Positions 8,525 to 18,278 of a DNA stretch of 32,802 bases are shown piece by piece. Position 1 is the stretch's first letter, and each line of letters starts with the position of its first letter. The notes beneath the pieces are model-generated. The model made no database searches and was not told the DNA's origin. It saw nothing but the letters and a program-made list of their open reading frames with translations. Location of the stretch: NCBI GenBank assembly GCA_937871605.1, contig CALMRM010000287.1, forward strand, positions 17,294 to 50,095. The letters are read 5' to 3'. This DNA comes from an uncultured Terriglobus sp. (GTDB taxonomy: Bacteria; Acidobacteriota; Terriglobia; Terriglobales; Acidobacteriaceae). The translations under genes and the position numbers were made by a program.

Positions 8525-9739
8525 ATGCCGAGCGACACCCCACGCCGAACGCGCCCGATCGTGGCCAGCATCTCCGCCGCGGCGCTCCGGCACAACTACT
8601 CCGCCCTGCGTGCAGCCGCAGGCATGGAAACATTGGCCGTCGTCAAGGCCGATGCATACGGCCACGGTGCCGCGCTGTGTGCTCCGGAACTGGTGGCTGC
8701 CGGTGCAAGATGGCTGGGCGTTACCTCTGTGGACGAGGGCATCGCGGTGCGGCATGCCTTGCGCGGAGCGGCGGCAGACATCCCCACGCACATCCTGGTG
8801 ATGTGCGGTCTGTGGCAGGGTGAAGCGGGTGCCTGCCTTGACCATGCCCTGACACCCGTGGTGTGGGAGCCATACCAGTTGCACCTGCTGCAGGCTGAAG
8901 GGGAGCGCCGCGCACTGCCAAGCGGCTCTGTTCCGGTGCACGTAGAGATCGATACCGGCATGGCGCGCCAGGGCGTGAAACCCGGCGCGGCGCTGCACGA
9001 TCTGCTGACCTGCCTGCAGACCACGCCCGTCCTGCGGGTGGACGGCGCGATGACGCACCTTGCTTCCAGCGAATGTGCGGCAGACCCGCAGAACACAACG
9101 CAGATGGACCGCTTCCGACAAGCACTCGAGCAGGTACAGCGGGCAGGACTGAGGCCAGCCTGGGTCCACGCCGGGAACAGCGCTTCGCTCGACAGCGGCT
9201 TGATGCCGCATGCGTTGCCCGCACTCGCGGCGACGCTGGGCACACGGCCCATGACGCGCACCGGCGTGGCCCTGTATGGGTACGCCCTGCCGCTGGAGAG
9301 TGCCGCGCCGCACGTAGAGCCACACCTGCGTCCCGTTCTGACGTGGACCACGCGCATCGTAAGCCTGCGCGATGTGGCAGCCGGTAGCACCGTGGGGTAC
9401 AACGCGGCATTTGTCGCACCGCGGCCCATGCGGCTGGCGCTGCTGCCGGTGGGCTATGCCGACGGCTTTCGGCGCGCGCTCTCCTCCAGCACACACCAGC
9501 CGGGCGGCGCGGTGCTCATCGGCGGCAGGCGCGCGCCGGTCGTGGGCCGCGTCTCCATGGACCTGACCGTGGTCGATGTATCGGACCTGCCAGACGCAGC
9601 CATTGGCGATGAGGCCGTGCTGATTGGTTCGCAGGGGGCGGAGCACATCGGCGCGGACGAACACGCCAGGCTCGCAAACACCAGCATGTACGAGGTGCTG
9701 TGCGGCATCAGCGACCGTGTGCCACGCGTGCTCTCGTAA
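8525..9739 (+). CDS. alr: Alanine racemase
   Basis: PLP-lysine motif AVVKADAYGHG, HVEIDTGMARQGV, HAGNSASLDSG, GRVSMDLTVVDV. Confidence 0.95.
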   Translation: MPSDTPRRTRPIVASISAAALRHNYSALRAAAGMETLAVVKADAYGHGAALCAPELVAAGARWLGVTSVDEGIAVRHALRGAAADIPTHILVMCGLWQGEAGACLDHALTPVVWEPYQLHLLQAEGERRALPSGSVPVHVEIDTGMARQGVKPGAALHDLLTCLQTTPVLRVDGAMTHLASSECAADPQNTTQMDRFRQALEQVQRAGLRPAWVHAGNSASLDSGLMPHALPALAATLGTRPMTRTGVALYGYALPLESAAPHVEPHLRPVLTWTTRIVSLRDVAAGSTVGYNAAFVAPRPMRLALLPVGYADGFRRALSSSTHQPGGAVLIGGRRAPVVGRVSMDLTVVDVSDLPDAAIGDEAVLIGSQGAEHIGADEHARLANTSMYEVLCGISDRVPRVLS

Positions 9740-9751
9740 GCCAGCAACGCG

Positions 9752-10510
9752 CTAAGGCTGCCGCTTCTTCTCTACAACCGTGTAGCCCTCAGGCGGCTTG
9801 AACCATTTGGCTTCTGGTTCCGTGGTCGTGATCTCCGTCACAACAAACTTTTGCTCGCCCAACGACGGTGACTGCACGATCGACAGGAGGTTGAGGCCAA
9901 GGTGGTCCGAGAACATCATGTCGCGGTGATACGTGGTCAGTTGGCTGTTGCCCATGGCCCCAGGCTGTACCGTCATGGTATCGCGATACGCGTGCACGGG
10001 CACACCGGCCACCGTCTCGGCCCCCAGGTCCTCATGCTCTCGAAAGGCTTTGCCACCCCACACCGGGCCTGACTTCGTCATGGCGGGTGGCTGCTGTAAC
10101 GGCGGCGCGTCTTCATGCGGGCTGCTCTCGCACAGGTGCGTGCGCGGGTTGCACTCGTAATACATGCCCGAGACAGGGTCATCGATCTGGATCCAGCTCA
10201 TGCGGGAGCGTCCGATGCTGCCTTTCGGCTCCAGCAGCCAACGCTCCATGTAGATGCGGCCCTGGCTGTCGCGCTTGATCGGCCGCGAGTTCACCGAGGT
10301 CATGGTTCCGCCACTCAGCAACGGGCGCGTCCACTCCGTCGACAGCTGCAAGCTGAAGGGTGCACCTGCAAGATTCGGCACGTAGATGCTCTCAAGCACC
10401 TCCTGGCCCCGGCCGAAGTAGCTGACGCCACCGTCCTCCTGCTGCGCAGACGCACTCGCAAGGCTTAGCACCACCGTGCACACAACACCCAGAACAAGCT
10501 CACGCTTCAT
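9752..10510 (-). CDS. Secreted hypothetical protein (252 aa)
   Basis: Signal peptide MKRELVLGVVCTVVLSLASASAQ; no domain recognised. Confidence 0.7.
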   Translation of the reverse strand: MKRELVLGVVCTVVLSLASASAQQEDGGVSYFGRGQEVLESIYVPNLAGAPFSLQLSTEWTRPLLSGGTMTSVNSRPIKRDSQGRIYMERWLLEPKGSIGRSRMSWIQIDDPVSGMYYECNPRTHLCESSPHEDAPPLQQPPAMTKSGPVWGGKAFREHEDLGAETVAGVPVHAYRDTMTVQPGAMGNSQLTTYHRDMMFSDHLGLNLLSIVQSPSLGEQKFVVTEITTTEPEAKWFKPPEGYTVVEKKRQP

Positions 10511-10534
10511 GCGCAGCAGTGTACTCCCGCGGAG

Positions 10535-11890
10535 TTACACGGCTGCGCCCAGCTCAGCACGAATGGCCGCGGCGATGGTATCCGCATGGTGCCGCATGGC
10601 GGCTTCATCCTCGGCCTCAATCATGACGCGCGCCAGCGCCTCCGTTCCGCTGTAGCGGATGACCACGCGGCCCGTGTCCGCCAATGCCTGCTCGGCATCG
10701 CGAATGGCTGCGGCGACGGACGGGATCGATTCCAGCGGCCTCTTTTCGCGGACGCGCACGTTCACGATGACCTGCGGAAACGTCTTGAGATCGGCCGTCA
10801 ATTCGGCCAGGGACTTTCCGCTGCGATGCAGAATATCCAGCAGCAGCAGAGCCGTCAGCAGGCCATCGCCCGTGGTGCTTTTGCCCGTGAACAGGATGTG
10901 GCCGCTCTGCTCGCCGCCCAGACTCGCACCGGTCTTTTGCATCTGCTCCAGCACGTACTTGTCGCCCACAGGCGCGCGCAGCATACGGATGCCGCTGCGC
11001 TTCAACGCCGCCTCCAGCCCCATGTTGCTCATGGTGGTCGCCACCACGGTGCTGTCGTGCAGCAGGCCGCGTGCCTGCAAATCGCGCCCGGCCAGCAGCA
11101 TCACGGCATCGCCATTCACCACCGCGCCGTTCTCGTCGGCAAACAGCGCGCGGTCGGCGTCGCCGTCGAAGGTAATGCCCAGATCCGCCTTTTCCTCGAC
11201 GACCATGCGCGCCACCACTTGGGGGTGCAGCGCGCCGCAGCCCTCGTTGATATTGCGGCCGTCTGGGCTTGCGTTGTGGATGCGCACCTCGCCCAGCAGG
11301 CCGGCAAACAGCTGCGGCGCAACGGCGGACGCGGCACCATTCGCGCAATCCACCACGATGCGCTTGCCATCCAGGGACAACCCGGGCGCGGCTGCCAACA
11401 GCGAGCGAACGTACTCCGCGCGGTCAGCCTCTTCTACAACCGGCGATGCCTCACTGTGCGCAGCGTCGGCATGGTTGGCAGCCAACTGCGCAAAGATCTC
11501 ATCCTCAATCGCCAGTTCCGTCGCATCCGGCAGCTTGTAGCCGTCCGGGCCGAACACCTTGATGCCGTTGTCCTGCCAGGGATTGTGCGAGGCGGAAATG
11601 ACGATGCCCGCACTGAAGCCATGAGCACGCGTCAAGTATGCGATGGCGGGCGTGGTGATGACCCCGGCAGACTCCACGGCGGCGCCGCCCTGCCGCAAAC
11701 CCGCCGTAACCGTCGCGGCAATCCACCCGCTCGACTCCCGCGTGTCCATGCCCAGCACCACCCGCGGCTGACCGCCACCCTTGCCGATGTGGTGCGCCAG
11801 CGCCACGCCCACGGCAAACACCGTGCGACCATCCAGCGGCGCTTCACCCGCAACGGCGCGAATGCCATCCGTTCCAAACAGCTTCCTCAT
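10535..11890 (-). CDS. glmM: Phosphoglucosamine mutase
   Basis: MRKLFGTDGIRAVAGEAPLD, phosphoserine loop VISASHNPWQDNGIKVFG, FDGDADRALF, GGEQSGHILF, RYSGTEALARVMIE. Confidence 0.97.
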   Translation of the reverse strand: MRKLFGTDGIRAVAGEAPLDGRTVFAVGVALAHHIGKGGGQPRVVLGMDTRESSGWIAATVTAGLRQGGAAVESAGVITTPAIAYLTRAHGFSAGIVISASHNPWQDNGIKVFGPDGYKLPDATELAIEDEIFAQLAANHADAAHSEASPVVEEADRAEYVRSLLAAAPGLSLDGKRIVVDCANGAASAVAPQLFAGLLGEVRIHNASPDGRNINEGCGALHPQVVARMVVEEKADLGITFDGDADRALFADENGAVVNGDAVMLLAGRDLQARGLLHDSTVVATTMSNMGLEAALKRSGIRMLRAPVGDKYVLEQMQKTGASLGGEQSGHILFTGKSTTGDGLLTALLLLDILHRSGKSLAELTADLKTFPQVIVNVRVREKRPLESIPSVAAAIRDAEQALADTGRVVIRYSGTEALARVMIEAEDEAAMRHHADTIAAAIRAELGAAV

Positions 11891-13539
11891 CCTGCCTCGT
11901 TCTCCCGTTGCGTTTCAGTACCGGTCACGCGCGAACCCACCGTGCCCCGGTGCAGCCGCGTGGTGATGGTATCGCCTGCATGGACCTCATCGGCAGATCG
12001 GAGCAGCGTTCCATTCGCGCGGAAGCTCAGTGAGTACCCACGCTGCAGCACGGCCAGCGGAGACAATGCACCCAAGTGGCTTGCAGCCCGCGCTACGCGC
12101 GCACGTTGTACCTGCGCAAACGACTCGCCCGCATGCCGCAATCGGTTATCGGCATGCTGCACTTGCTGCCGTTCGCTGGAAGCAACTGCCGCGCCCACCC
12201 GCAGCAGCCGCTCGTGCAGGGTCCGGCTCCGGCTCTGCGCCCGCGCCACACCCCGGCTTACATCCTGTGCCTGCACGCGCGAGCCAAGTTCCCGCACGCG
12301 GCTGCCCCGCACTTGTAACAGGCTGCGCATGGCCGCTTCCAGCCGAAAGCGACGCTCATCCACACGTTGCTGTCGGCGACCCAGCACGTCGGCCATCCTC
12401 GCAAAGGTCGCAGGGGCGTTCAGCCGTGCAAAGCGCTGCTGTGCGTGCATCTGCTGAAAGCGCATGCCGCGCAGCAGCCGTGCCTCCAGCGCCTGCACAC
12501 GCTCCTCCACACGGTGCTGCGCGGCGGTAATCAGTTCCGCCGCGGCAGAGGGCGTGGGCGCGCGCAGGTCCGCCACAAAGTCGGCAATGGTGAAGTCCGT
12601 CTCATGCCCCACGGCGCTGACCACCGGCAGCCTCGACGCCGCGATCCCGCGCGCCAGGGCCTCATCGTTGAAGCCCTGCAGGTCCTCTGCAGAGCCGCCA
12701 CCGCGTGCAATCACAATGACATCCACGGCATGTTGGCCGCTCGTGTTGAAGTACCGCAGCCCGCGCAGCACGTCCGCGGCGCAGGTGGCTCCCTGCATGG
12801 CCGCCGGGAACACCAGCATGTTCATGCAGCCGTGCCGCCGCCGCAGCACCGTGCGAATGTCGTGCAGCACCGCACCTTGCGTACTGGTAATGACGCCCAC
12901 CGTGCGCGGAAAGGCGGGCAGCGCCCGCTTGCGCTCCGCCTCAAATAAACCCTCTGCACGCAGCTTTGCTTTGAGCTGCTCAAACGCGACCTGCAGCGCA
13001 CCCGCGCCGCGCGGTTCCAGCGACTCGCCAATGAGCTGCAGCTGGCCACGGCTCTCAAACACGGAGACACGCCCGCGCACCAGCACGGCCATGCCATCCT
13101 CTGGCCGGAAGCGCAGCAGCGACGCCTGTCTGCGAAACAGCACGACGAGTAACTGCGCGTCGCCATCCTTCAGCGTAAAGTACAGGTGGCCGCTCGGTGC
13201 GGGGCGGCAGTTGGAAATCTCGCCCTCTACCCACACATCGGCGTAGTCACGCTCCACGCGGCCACGCAGCGTGCTGACAAGTTCTGCAACCGACCACAGC
13301 TTGCGCTCGGCGGGAGCAACGGTGGGAGCAGTTGGAACCGGTGCAGCGGCAACGGGCGTTTCAGGCCGCTCCGGTTGCGCTTCCGGCTCTGCTTCTGTTG
13401 GCTCTGCTTCTGTGAAGAGGAGGCCGAACTGACCCAGCCGGTCTGCCTGTGGCGTGGGCGCGGGCCGCTTGGCAACACGCCCGCGCCGCTGCGCAAACAG
13501 CTGTGCCAGTGAAGCCGGTGTTTGGTCAGGCGAAGCCAT
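11887..13539 (-). CDS. xseA: Exodeoxyribonuclease VII large subunit, with extended N-terminus
   Basis: LWSVAELVSTLRGRVERDYADVWVEGEISNCRPAPSGHLYFTLKD, GVITSTQGAVLHDI, VIARGGGSAEDLQGFNDEALARGIAASRLPVVSAVGHETDFTIADFVADLRAPTPSAAAE; 4-nt ATGA overlap with glmM. Confidence 0.95.
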   Translation of the reverse strand: MASPDQTPASLAQLFAQRRGRVAKRPAPTPQADRLGQFGLLFTEAEPTEAEPEAQPERPETPVAAAPVPTAPTVAPAERKLWSVAELVSTLRGRVERDYADVWVEGEISNCRPAPSGHLYFTLKDGDAQLLVVLFRRQASLLRFRPEDGMAVLVRGRVSVFESRGQLQLIGESLEPRGAGALQVAFEQLKAKLRAEGLFEAERKRALPAFPRTVGVITSTQGAVLHDIRTVLRRRHGCMNMLVFPAAMQGATCAADVLRGLRYFNTSGQHAVDVIVIARGGGSAEDLQGFNDEALARGIAASRLPVVSAVGHETDFTIADFVADLRAPTPSAAAELITAAQHRVEERVQALEARLLRGMRFQQMHAQQRFARLNAPATFARMADVLGRRQQRVDERRFRLEAAMRSLLQVRGSRVRELGSRVQAQDVSRGVARAQSRSRTLHERLLRVGAAVASSERQQVQHADNRLRHAGESFAQVQRARVARAASHLGALSPLAVLQRGYSLSFRANGTLLRSADEVHAGDTITTRLHRGTVGSRVTGTETQRENEAG

Positions 13540-13557
13540 ACGGATGCCGCCGCTGGA

Positions 13558-14391
13558 TCACTGCGCGGGTGCGCCGCTCAGCTTCTGTGTCGCAATCTCC
13601 GCGGCGGCGGACTTGGGATCCTTGTCCTTGATCTCCGCATAGATCTTTTTGGCATCGGCTGCCTTGCCGGTGCTCTCATACAGCGCAGCCAGGTCAAGCC
13701 GCGCCAGCCCGGCGGGTACCAGAACCGAGGGCGTACTGGCCACCTTCTTGTACGTGTCAATAGCCAGGGTGTCGCGGCCGGTGTCATGGTACAGCCCCGC
13801 CAGCGCCATCTCTGACAGTGTGGCGACGTCGCGATTGGACGTGTCTGCGCTCTTCTTCAGCAGCGGTTCTGCCGCACCCTTGTCCCCGGCATCCAGTGTC
13901 GAAACGGCCTGCAGGTACCGTGCATTGCGGCCCGCAGGCGTCATGCCGTATTTGTCCGCAATGGCACCGAACTGCACCGCAGCGGCGCGGGCCCGCTCCG
14001 CCGTGCTGGAGAAGCTCTTGGTGCTGGGCGGCACGGGCTGGTCCGGCGTGCTCACCGGTGTGTCCAGCACCTGCATGGCATCGGCAAGTGCGGCGCTGGC
14101 TGCGTTGGATCGTACGGTGTAGGTAACGGAGATGGCCGCGACCACCAGTACCACCGCCACAATCGCGACCAGCAGTCGCAGGGCAAGCGCACGATCGTTC
14201 TGGATGCGGTCAAAAAACGCGGTGCTGCTTACGTTGGTGTTTACAGCCAACGGACCATCCTGCCGTAATGGCAAGGGCGTGGTGCGGGTACGGGTCACAG
14301 GGTCCAAGAAGCTCTTCCTCTTTGCCGGGCAGTTGAGCACACCGGCAAACTGCGGCAAACGTGCCGTACCCTGAAAGTCTAGCAGGGGCAA
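13558..14391 (-). CDS. Membrane-anchored tetratricopeptide-like protein (YfgM/BamD-like)
   Basis: TM helix ALRLLVAIVAVVLVVAAISVTYTV followed by TPR-like helices (PAGLARLDLAALYESTGKAADAKKIYAEIKDKDPKS). Start uncertain: TTG at 14391, or TTG at 14250 preceded by AGGATGG. Confidence 0.75.
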   Translation of the reverse strand: MPLLDFQGTARLPQFAGVLNCPAKRKSFLDPVTRTRTTPLPLRQDGPLAVNTNVSSTAFFDRIQNDRALALRLLVAIVAVVLVVAAISVTYTVRSNAASAALADAMQVLDTPVSTPDQPVPPSTKSFSSTAERARAAAVQFGAIADKYGMTPAGRNARYLQAVSTLDAGDKGAAEPLLKKSADTSNRDVATLSEMALAGLYHDTGRDTLAIDTYKKVASTPSVLVPAGLARLDLAALYESTGKAADAKKIYAEIKDKDPKSAAAEIATQKLSGAPAQ

Positions 14392-14441
14392 CCGCTGTGG
14401 TTGAATCTGGTCCGGGGCCGGCGTGGAACGAAACTGCTGAC

Positions 14442-14738
14442 TTAAACAGCACCCTCAATCTCGAAGCTGCGTAGGTTGTCGCCTTCCCCGTCAAGGAGGT
14501 CGTGCGTGCGGATGCGATCCACCCGGCTGCCGCGCGAACCCTTGTGAAGGGCAGCTTCCAGGTCGTGCAACTGCTCCGGGCTGCCGGCGGCAACGGCCTC
14601 CACATGGCCAGCGTCCGTGTTGCGCACCCAGCCGCGTAAGCCGAGTTCCGCCGCCTCACGCTGCACATACCAGCGAAAGCCCACGCCCTGTACCCGGCCC
14701 TCCACCTGATAGTGCCGCGTCAGCAGATCGTCACTCAT
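14442..14738 (-). CDS. acyP: Acylphosphatase
   Basis: YQVEGRVQGVGFRWYVQREAAELGLRGWVRNTDAGHVEAVAAG. Confidence 0.95.
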   Translation of the reverse strand: MSDDLLTRHYQVEGRVQGVGFRWYVQREAAELGLRGWVRNTDAGHVEAVAAGSPEQLHDLEAALHKGSRGSRVDRIRTHDLLDGEGDNLRSFEIEGAV

Positions 14739-15637
14739 TGCTCGCCGCCTCCAAGGTGCGCCAGAATCTCCCGTGCCGTGTGCTCCGGTGCCTCACGCTG
14801 CGGAAAGTGACCGACACCGTCAAGCAGGACGCGCCGGTAGCCCGCGGTAAAGTATTTGCCCGCGCCGTCGGTGGTCTCGGCTAGCTCACAGTGGTCCTGC
14901 AAGCCATGCAACAGCAGCGTGGGCACACCCAACGTCACCGTGCTTTCAAAGCGGGTCTGCAGCACATCATAGGCAGGGTCTTTCTCCGCATGCCCCCAGC
15001 GCGAACGGTAGCTGTGCAACACCACGTCGGCAAAGTCGTCGCCCGTCCAGCTTTTGGCAGCTTCGGCCAGGTCGCCGGAGCTGTACCACCCCTCCGGGCT
15101 CCACGTATCCCACTGGCGCTTGCAGTAGGCCACCGGATCCTCGCGAAATGCCTTTTCACCCGGCTTGGAGCACAGAAACCACTGGTACCAGAATGCTTGT
15201 GCCTGCGGCAGCTTGGGCGGCTGGCCAATGCCAGGCTCGAACGGCACGGCAATCGTCACCATGCGCCGCAACCGGTGCGGAAACAGCGCCGCCAGGGCAT
15301 GCGCCGTGCGTGCACCCCAGTCATGCCCCACAAAGTCGAAGGTGCTCCACTTTAACGAGTCCGCCAGGTCGATCACGTCCTGCGCAAACGCCACCGGTTG
15401 GCCGGTGTGGCGCGGGTTGCGCCCAAACAGGTTCGACCGGAACTCCGACTTGCCATAGCCGCGCAGGTACGGCACCACCGTGCGGTATCCAGCCTCCTGC
15501 AGCGTGGGCAGCACCTTGTCCCAGGTGCGCGGCGAATCGGGCCATCCATGCAGCAACATGAGCGGCTTGCCATCCTTGGGTCCAGATTCCTCGTAGGTCA
15601 GCTTGAGCCGGTCGGTCTTGAGGGTGTGCGTTCGCAT
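14735..15637 (-). CDS. Alpha/beta hydrolase (epoxide hydrolase/haloalkane dehalogenase-like)
   Basis: LMLLHGWPDSPRTWDKVLPTL, nucleophile elbow FVGHDWGARTAHALA, C-terminal GVGHFPQREAPE; 4-nt overlap with acyP. Longer 417-aa ORF rejected as N-terminal over-extension. Confidence 0.88.
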   Translation of the reverse strand: MRTHTLKTDRLKLTYEESGPKDGKPLMLLHGWPDSPRTWDKVLPTLQEAGYRTVVPYLRGYGKSEFRSNLFGRNPRHTGQPVAFAQDVIDLADSLKWSTFDFVGHDWGARTAHALAALFPHRLRRMVTIAVPFEPGIGQPPKLPQAQAFWYQWFLCSKPGEKAFREDPVAYCKRQWDTWSPEGWYSSGDLAEAAKSWTGDDFADVVLHSYRSRWGHAEKDPAYDVLQTRFESTVTLGVPTLLLHGLQDHCELAETTDGAGKYFTAGYRRVLLDGVGHFPQREAPEHTAREILAHLGGGEQ

Positions 15638-15692
15638 GGGAGTAAGATGCGCGCCGGCCTGCAGCCGTAGCCACGCAAGAGGGCCATGCCGC

Positions 15693-16483
15693 TTAGCTGA
15701 GGAAGGCTTGCGCGTCTTCCAGAATGTCAAGCGTGTTGGAGTCACGCGGCCCATCCCGGTAAGCGAGTACGCGATCCAAGGCAAATGCGATGGCCTCCGC
15801 CAGTTCCGGTCGATTCTTGGCGTCGGGCATGCGCGCCAGCCGACGTAGAACCAATGCTGTGTTGTAGAGCAGAAAGGCCTGGGTCTCTTGAACAAAGCGG
15901 TTCTGCAGCCATGGAAGGTAGCTGGGCATGGATCGCACCTGCAGAATGGCGACGGCAGCCAGCCGCTCTCCGGGACTGGCAGAGGCAACTAACTGGGGCA
16001 GCAAAGGAATGGCGGGTAACGCAAAGGTCCGCATCAGTCCGGCGATTTCGTTCATACTGCGGGTACGATCGTCACCGGCTGGTCTCTCCGCGCGAATGCG
16101 ATCATAGTCGGCGGCCAGCTCTGCCAGCCGGGCACTCACAGTTGACAGCCGTTCACTATAGGCAACCCCGCTGCTCTTCAGTTGCTCGTTCAGCTTTTCC
16201 GAGGAGTCCACCTGGGTTTGGGGAATATCGGGCTGAGGGAAAGGCGTGGTGCCAAGGGCGGCTCTCGTCTCCTGCGCCGCCGCATCGAGGAGGCCATTTA
16301 CTTCGACTGGTCCGAGCTTGAACGATTGTGCCGAGGAGAGCTTGCTCGTGAACACGCCCAGCAGGGCAGCGAGCTCCTTGCGGTAGGTCAGGACTACAGA
16401 ACCGACTACCAGCGGCCATGCGAGGCCGTAATCAGGGTGACGGTAACGGCATACGCGTTCGAAGGTGCTGGCGTGTCGAACAT
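15693..16483 (-). pseudogene. Membrane-anchored hypothetical protein with HEAT-like C-terminal half, apparently frameshifted within the N-terminal TM helix
   Basis: Frame b from ATG 16483: MFDTPAPSNAYAVTVTLITA. Frame a continues: LAWPLVVGSVVLTYRKELAALLGVFTSKLSSAQSFKLGPVEVNGLL...SPGERLAAVAILQVRSMPSYLPWLQNRFVQETQAFLLYNTALVLRRLA. Together they form one good TM helix; switch at about 16423-16427. Confidence 0.65.
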
Positions 16484-16626
16484 GACTGTTACAGCGTCTC
16501 CGAAGCAGCGTCTTCTTATCTACGAGGCCTGCTAGGCCATTCGGATAGATGGCCCGCACAAGCGACAGCCCATTCTTCCACACTCCCAACCTGCGTCATC
16601 TCCGTAACCGAGTCAGGTGGCCTGGA

Positions 16627-17484
16627 TCAATTGGCTGTGGGCGGCTCGATATGGTCGATCACAAGCACCGGCACGTCAGCCTTGCCGCTCTCGAGCCGCA
16701 GACCAAGCTCCTGCCGCACGGCTGTAAAGAAATCCGGGTCAGTGGAGGGCTCCGACGCAACGCCGGCGTTGCTCGGCGCAAAGCGCAACTCGAAGTCGAA
16801 CCGGCCCGGCAGCGCGGTGCGGTCCACCACGACGCGCTCCGCGGGGTAGGCCAGCAAGTTGGCAATCAGCGGTGTGGCTACGCCTTTGCCTGCGAGCTTG
16901 CCGTTGCCGAAGCTCATGGAGCCTTCGTTGGCTCCGTTTGCTGTGGGCTTCAGGTGCGGGCCGCCCTTGTCCACCGTGAGCAGATATACCGCACGCGGGC
17001 GCATTACGTAGTGCGCTTTCAGGTGAAAGCGGTCGGCCAGCATGGCCTGCTGCATGAGCATCTCGCCGGTGTATTGCCGCGCGGCAAAGGCTGCGATTGT
17101 GTCCGCCATGGTCATGCTGGACAGTTTGCGAAAGCTCTCCACATCGTCTGGGTCGACACGCGCCCGGACGTCGTACTGTGCGTTCTTCGCCCAGCTGGGC
17201 AGCCCCTCCATCTCCTCATCCCGGAATGGCAGAAAGCCGAAGTGATACGCCGCCGAAAGAAGATTCCGCAGGTCCATGCCCTGGCCGGTAATGCCGTTCG
17301 GCTGGTCACCCCAGCTGTCGTTCGCCGTGTCGCGCGCAGGGTCACTCGGGTGGATGGAAACTGCGGCCCACGGCACTGGATCGCCCCCGGGCGGCGGGGC
17401 AGGTACCTGCGCCTGAAGCAGACACGCGGAGAGTACTACAGCGCAAAGAACAAACGAGAATACTTGTGAGGAATAAACCGGCAT
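16627..17484 (-). CDS. TIGR03435 family protein (acidobacterial-type secreted family)
   Basis: Signal peptide, 'WAAVSIHPSDPA', 'GITGQGMDLRNLLSAAY', 'MQQAMLADRFHLKAHYVMRPRAVYLLTVDKGGPHLKPT', 'VVVDRTALPGRFDFELRFAP' organisation typical of the family. Confidence 0.85.
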   Translation of the reverse strand: MPVYSSQVFSFVLCAVVLSACLLQAQVPAPPPGGDPVPWAAVSIHPSDPARDTANDSWGDQPNGITGQGMDLRNLLSAAYHFGFLPFRDEEMEGLPSWAKNAQYDVRARVDPDDVESFRKLSSMTMADTIAAFAARQYTGEMLMQQAMLADRFHLKAHYVMRPRAVYLLTVDKGGPHLKPTANGANEGSMSFGNGKLAGKGVATPLIANLLAYPAERVVVDRTALPGRFDFELRFAPSNAGVASEPSTDPDFFTAVRQELGLRLESGKADVPVLVIDHIEPPTAN

Positions 17485-17502
17485 GCAGCGACACCCTATA
17501 CG

Positions 17503-17880
17503 CTAAGCGGCGCGCTCCAGGATGCCCTCTTCAATTAGATGAGGGCCAAACGAGAGACCATCCAGTCTTGCACCATGCACCTGCTTGTTGTGCATGGTAA
17601 GGCGAAGCACCCCTGTCACAATCGGATTGTCCATGCTGAGGATGGTGATGACGTGCTCATTAAAAACAAGACCAGGGCTCCGGGCGGCTGCAATGCGCCT
17701 GTAGGCTTCGAAGCGATCCATGCCATCGAACTCCGGCGCTGCAAGAAAAAAACGCCACGCGCCATATTCTTCCAGCTTGCCCCAGAAAGCCACGACAACA
17801 CGGATGCCACTACGTTCAAGTTCTTGAAGAATGGCTGTATCGACGTTCTTGTCCAAACTTACCAGCGAGCCTTGATCCAT
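17503..17880 (-). CDS. Hypothetical protein, partner of the HEPN gene
   Basis: 125 aa; MDQGSLVSLDKNVDTAILQELERSGIRVVVAFWGKLEEYGAWRFFLAAPEFDGMDRFEAYRRIAAAR; ATG overlaps the 3' end of the HEPN gene by 22 nt. Confidence 0.75.
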   Translation of the reverse strand: MDQGSLVSLDKNVDTAILQELERSGIRVVVAFWGKLEEYGAWRFFLAAPEFDGMDRFEAYRRIAAARSPGLVFNEHVITILSMDNPIVTGVLRLTMHNKQVHGARLDGLSFGPHLIEEGILERAA

Positions 17881-18278
17881 GGCAGCACTCCAGTTGTTTC
17901 ATCCTGTATGGATGAGAGTAATGCACGCGTCTGCGCGGCGGGCGACAAGGCGTAACGGCTCTCCTCGGACCACTCGAGAACGAGCGCCCAGTTAGCGTCA
18001 AACGCTGGCTGCCGGGCACTGAACTCCATGAGTTCACGGTCGAGACCCGCAATGCGCAACAGGTTCAGCAGGTTGTGGGTGTACACCCAACGTGCGTCGG
18101 CTTTGCTGGGGAATGCACTTCGGGAATGCAGCCCAGCAATCCTCGCCTTTAGTGCAGACTCTACGGCATAGCCTGCAAGGTAATACGCCCCGCTTGGGCT
18201 GCCATGCTGCAAAAGCAGGTGCGCCTCATGCAGGCGTATTTCTGTGAGCCGCTGAAAGTCGACCCGTGTCATACCCAC
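17859..18278 (-). CDS. HEPN-domain protein
   Basis: LTEIRLHEAHLLLQHGSPSGAYYLAGYAVESALKARIAGLHSR...ARWVYTHNLLNLLRIAGL: HEPN helix pattern plus RX4H (R-WVYT-H). GTG at 18278 overlaps the efp TAG stop; ATG at 18272 is an alternative start. Confidence 0.82.
   Translation of the reverse strand: MGMTRVDFQRLTEIRLHEAHLLLQHGSPSGAYYLAGYAVESALKARIAGLHSRSAFPSKADARWVYTHNLLNLLRIAGLDRELMEFSARQPAFDANWALVLEWSEESRYALSPAAQTRALLSSIQDETTGVLPWIKARW

Noticed and set aside
8465-9664. 399-aa minus-strand ORF
   Set aside because: Antisense to alanine racemase; composition-driven artefact.
10586-12457. 623-aa plus-strand ORF opposite glmM/xseA
   Set aside because: Antisense open frame produced by GC-rich codon bias; low-complexity His/Arg/Gln-rich product, while the opposite strand encodes clear GlmM and XseA.
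16549-17469. 306-aa plus-strand ORF
   Set aside because: Antisense to the TIGR03435-type gene.
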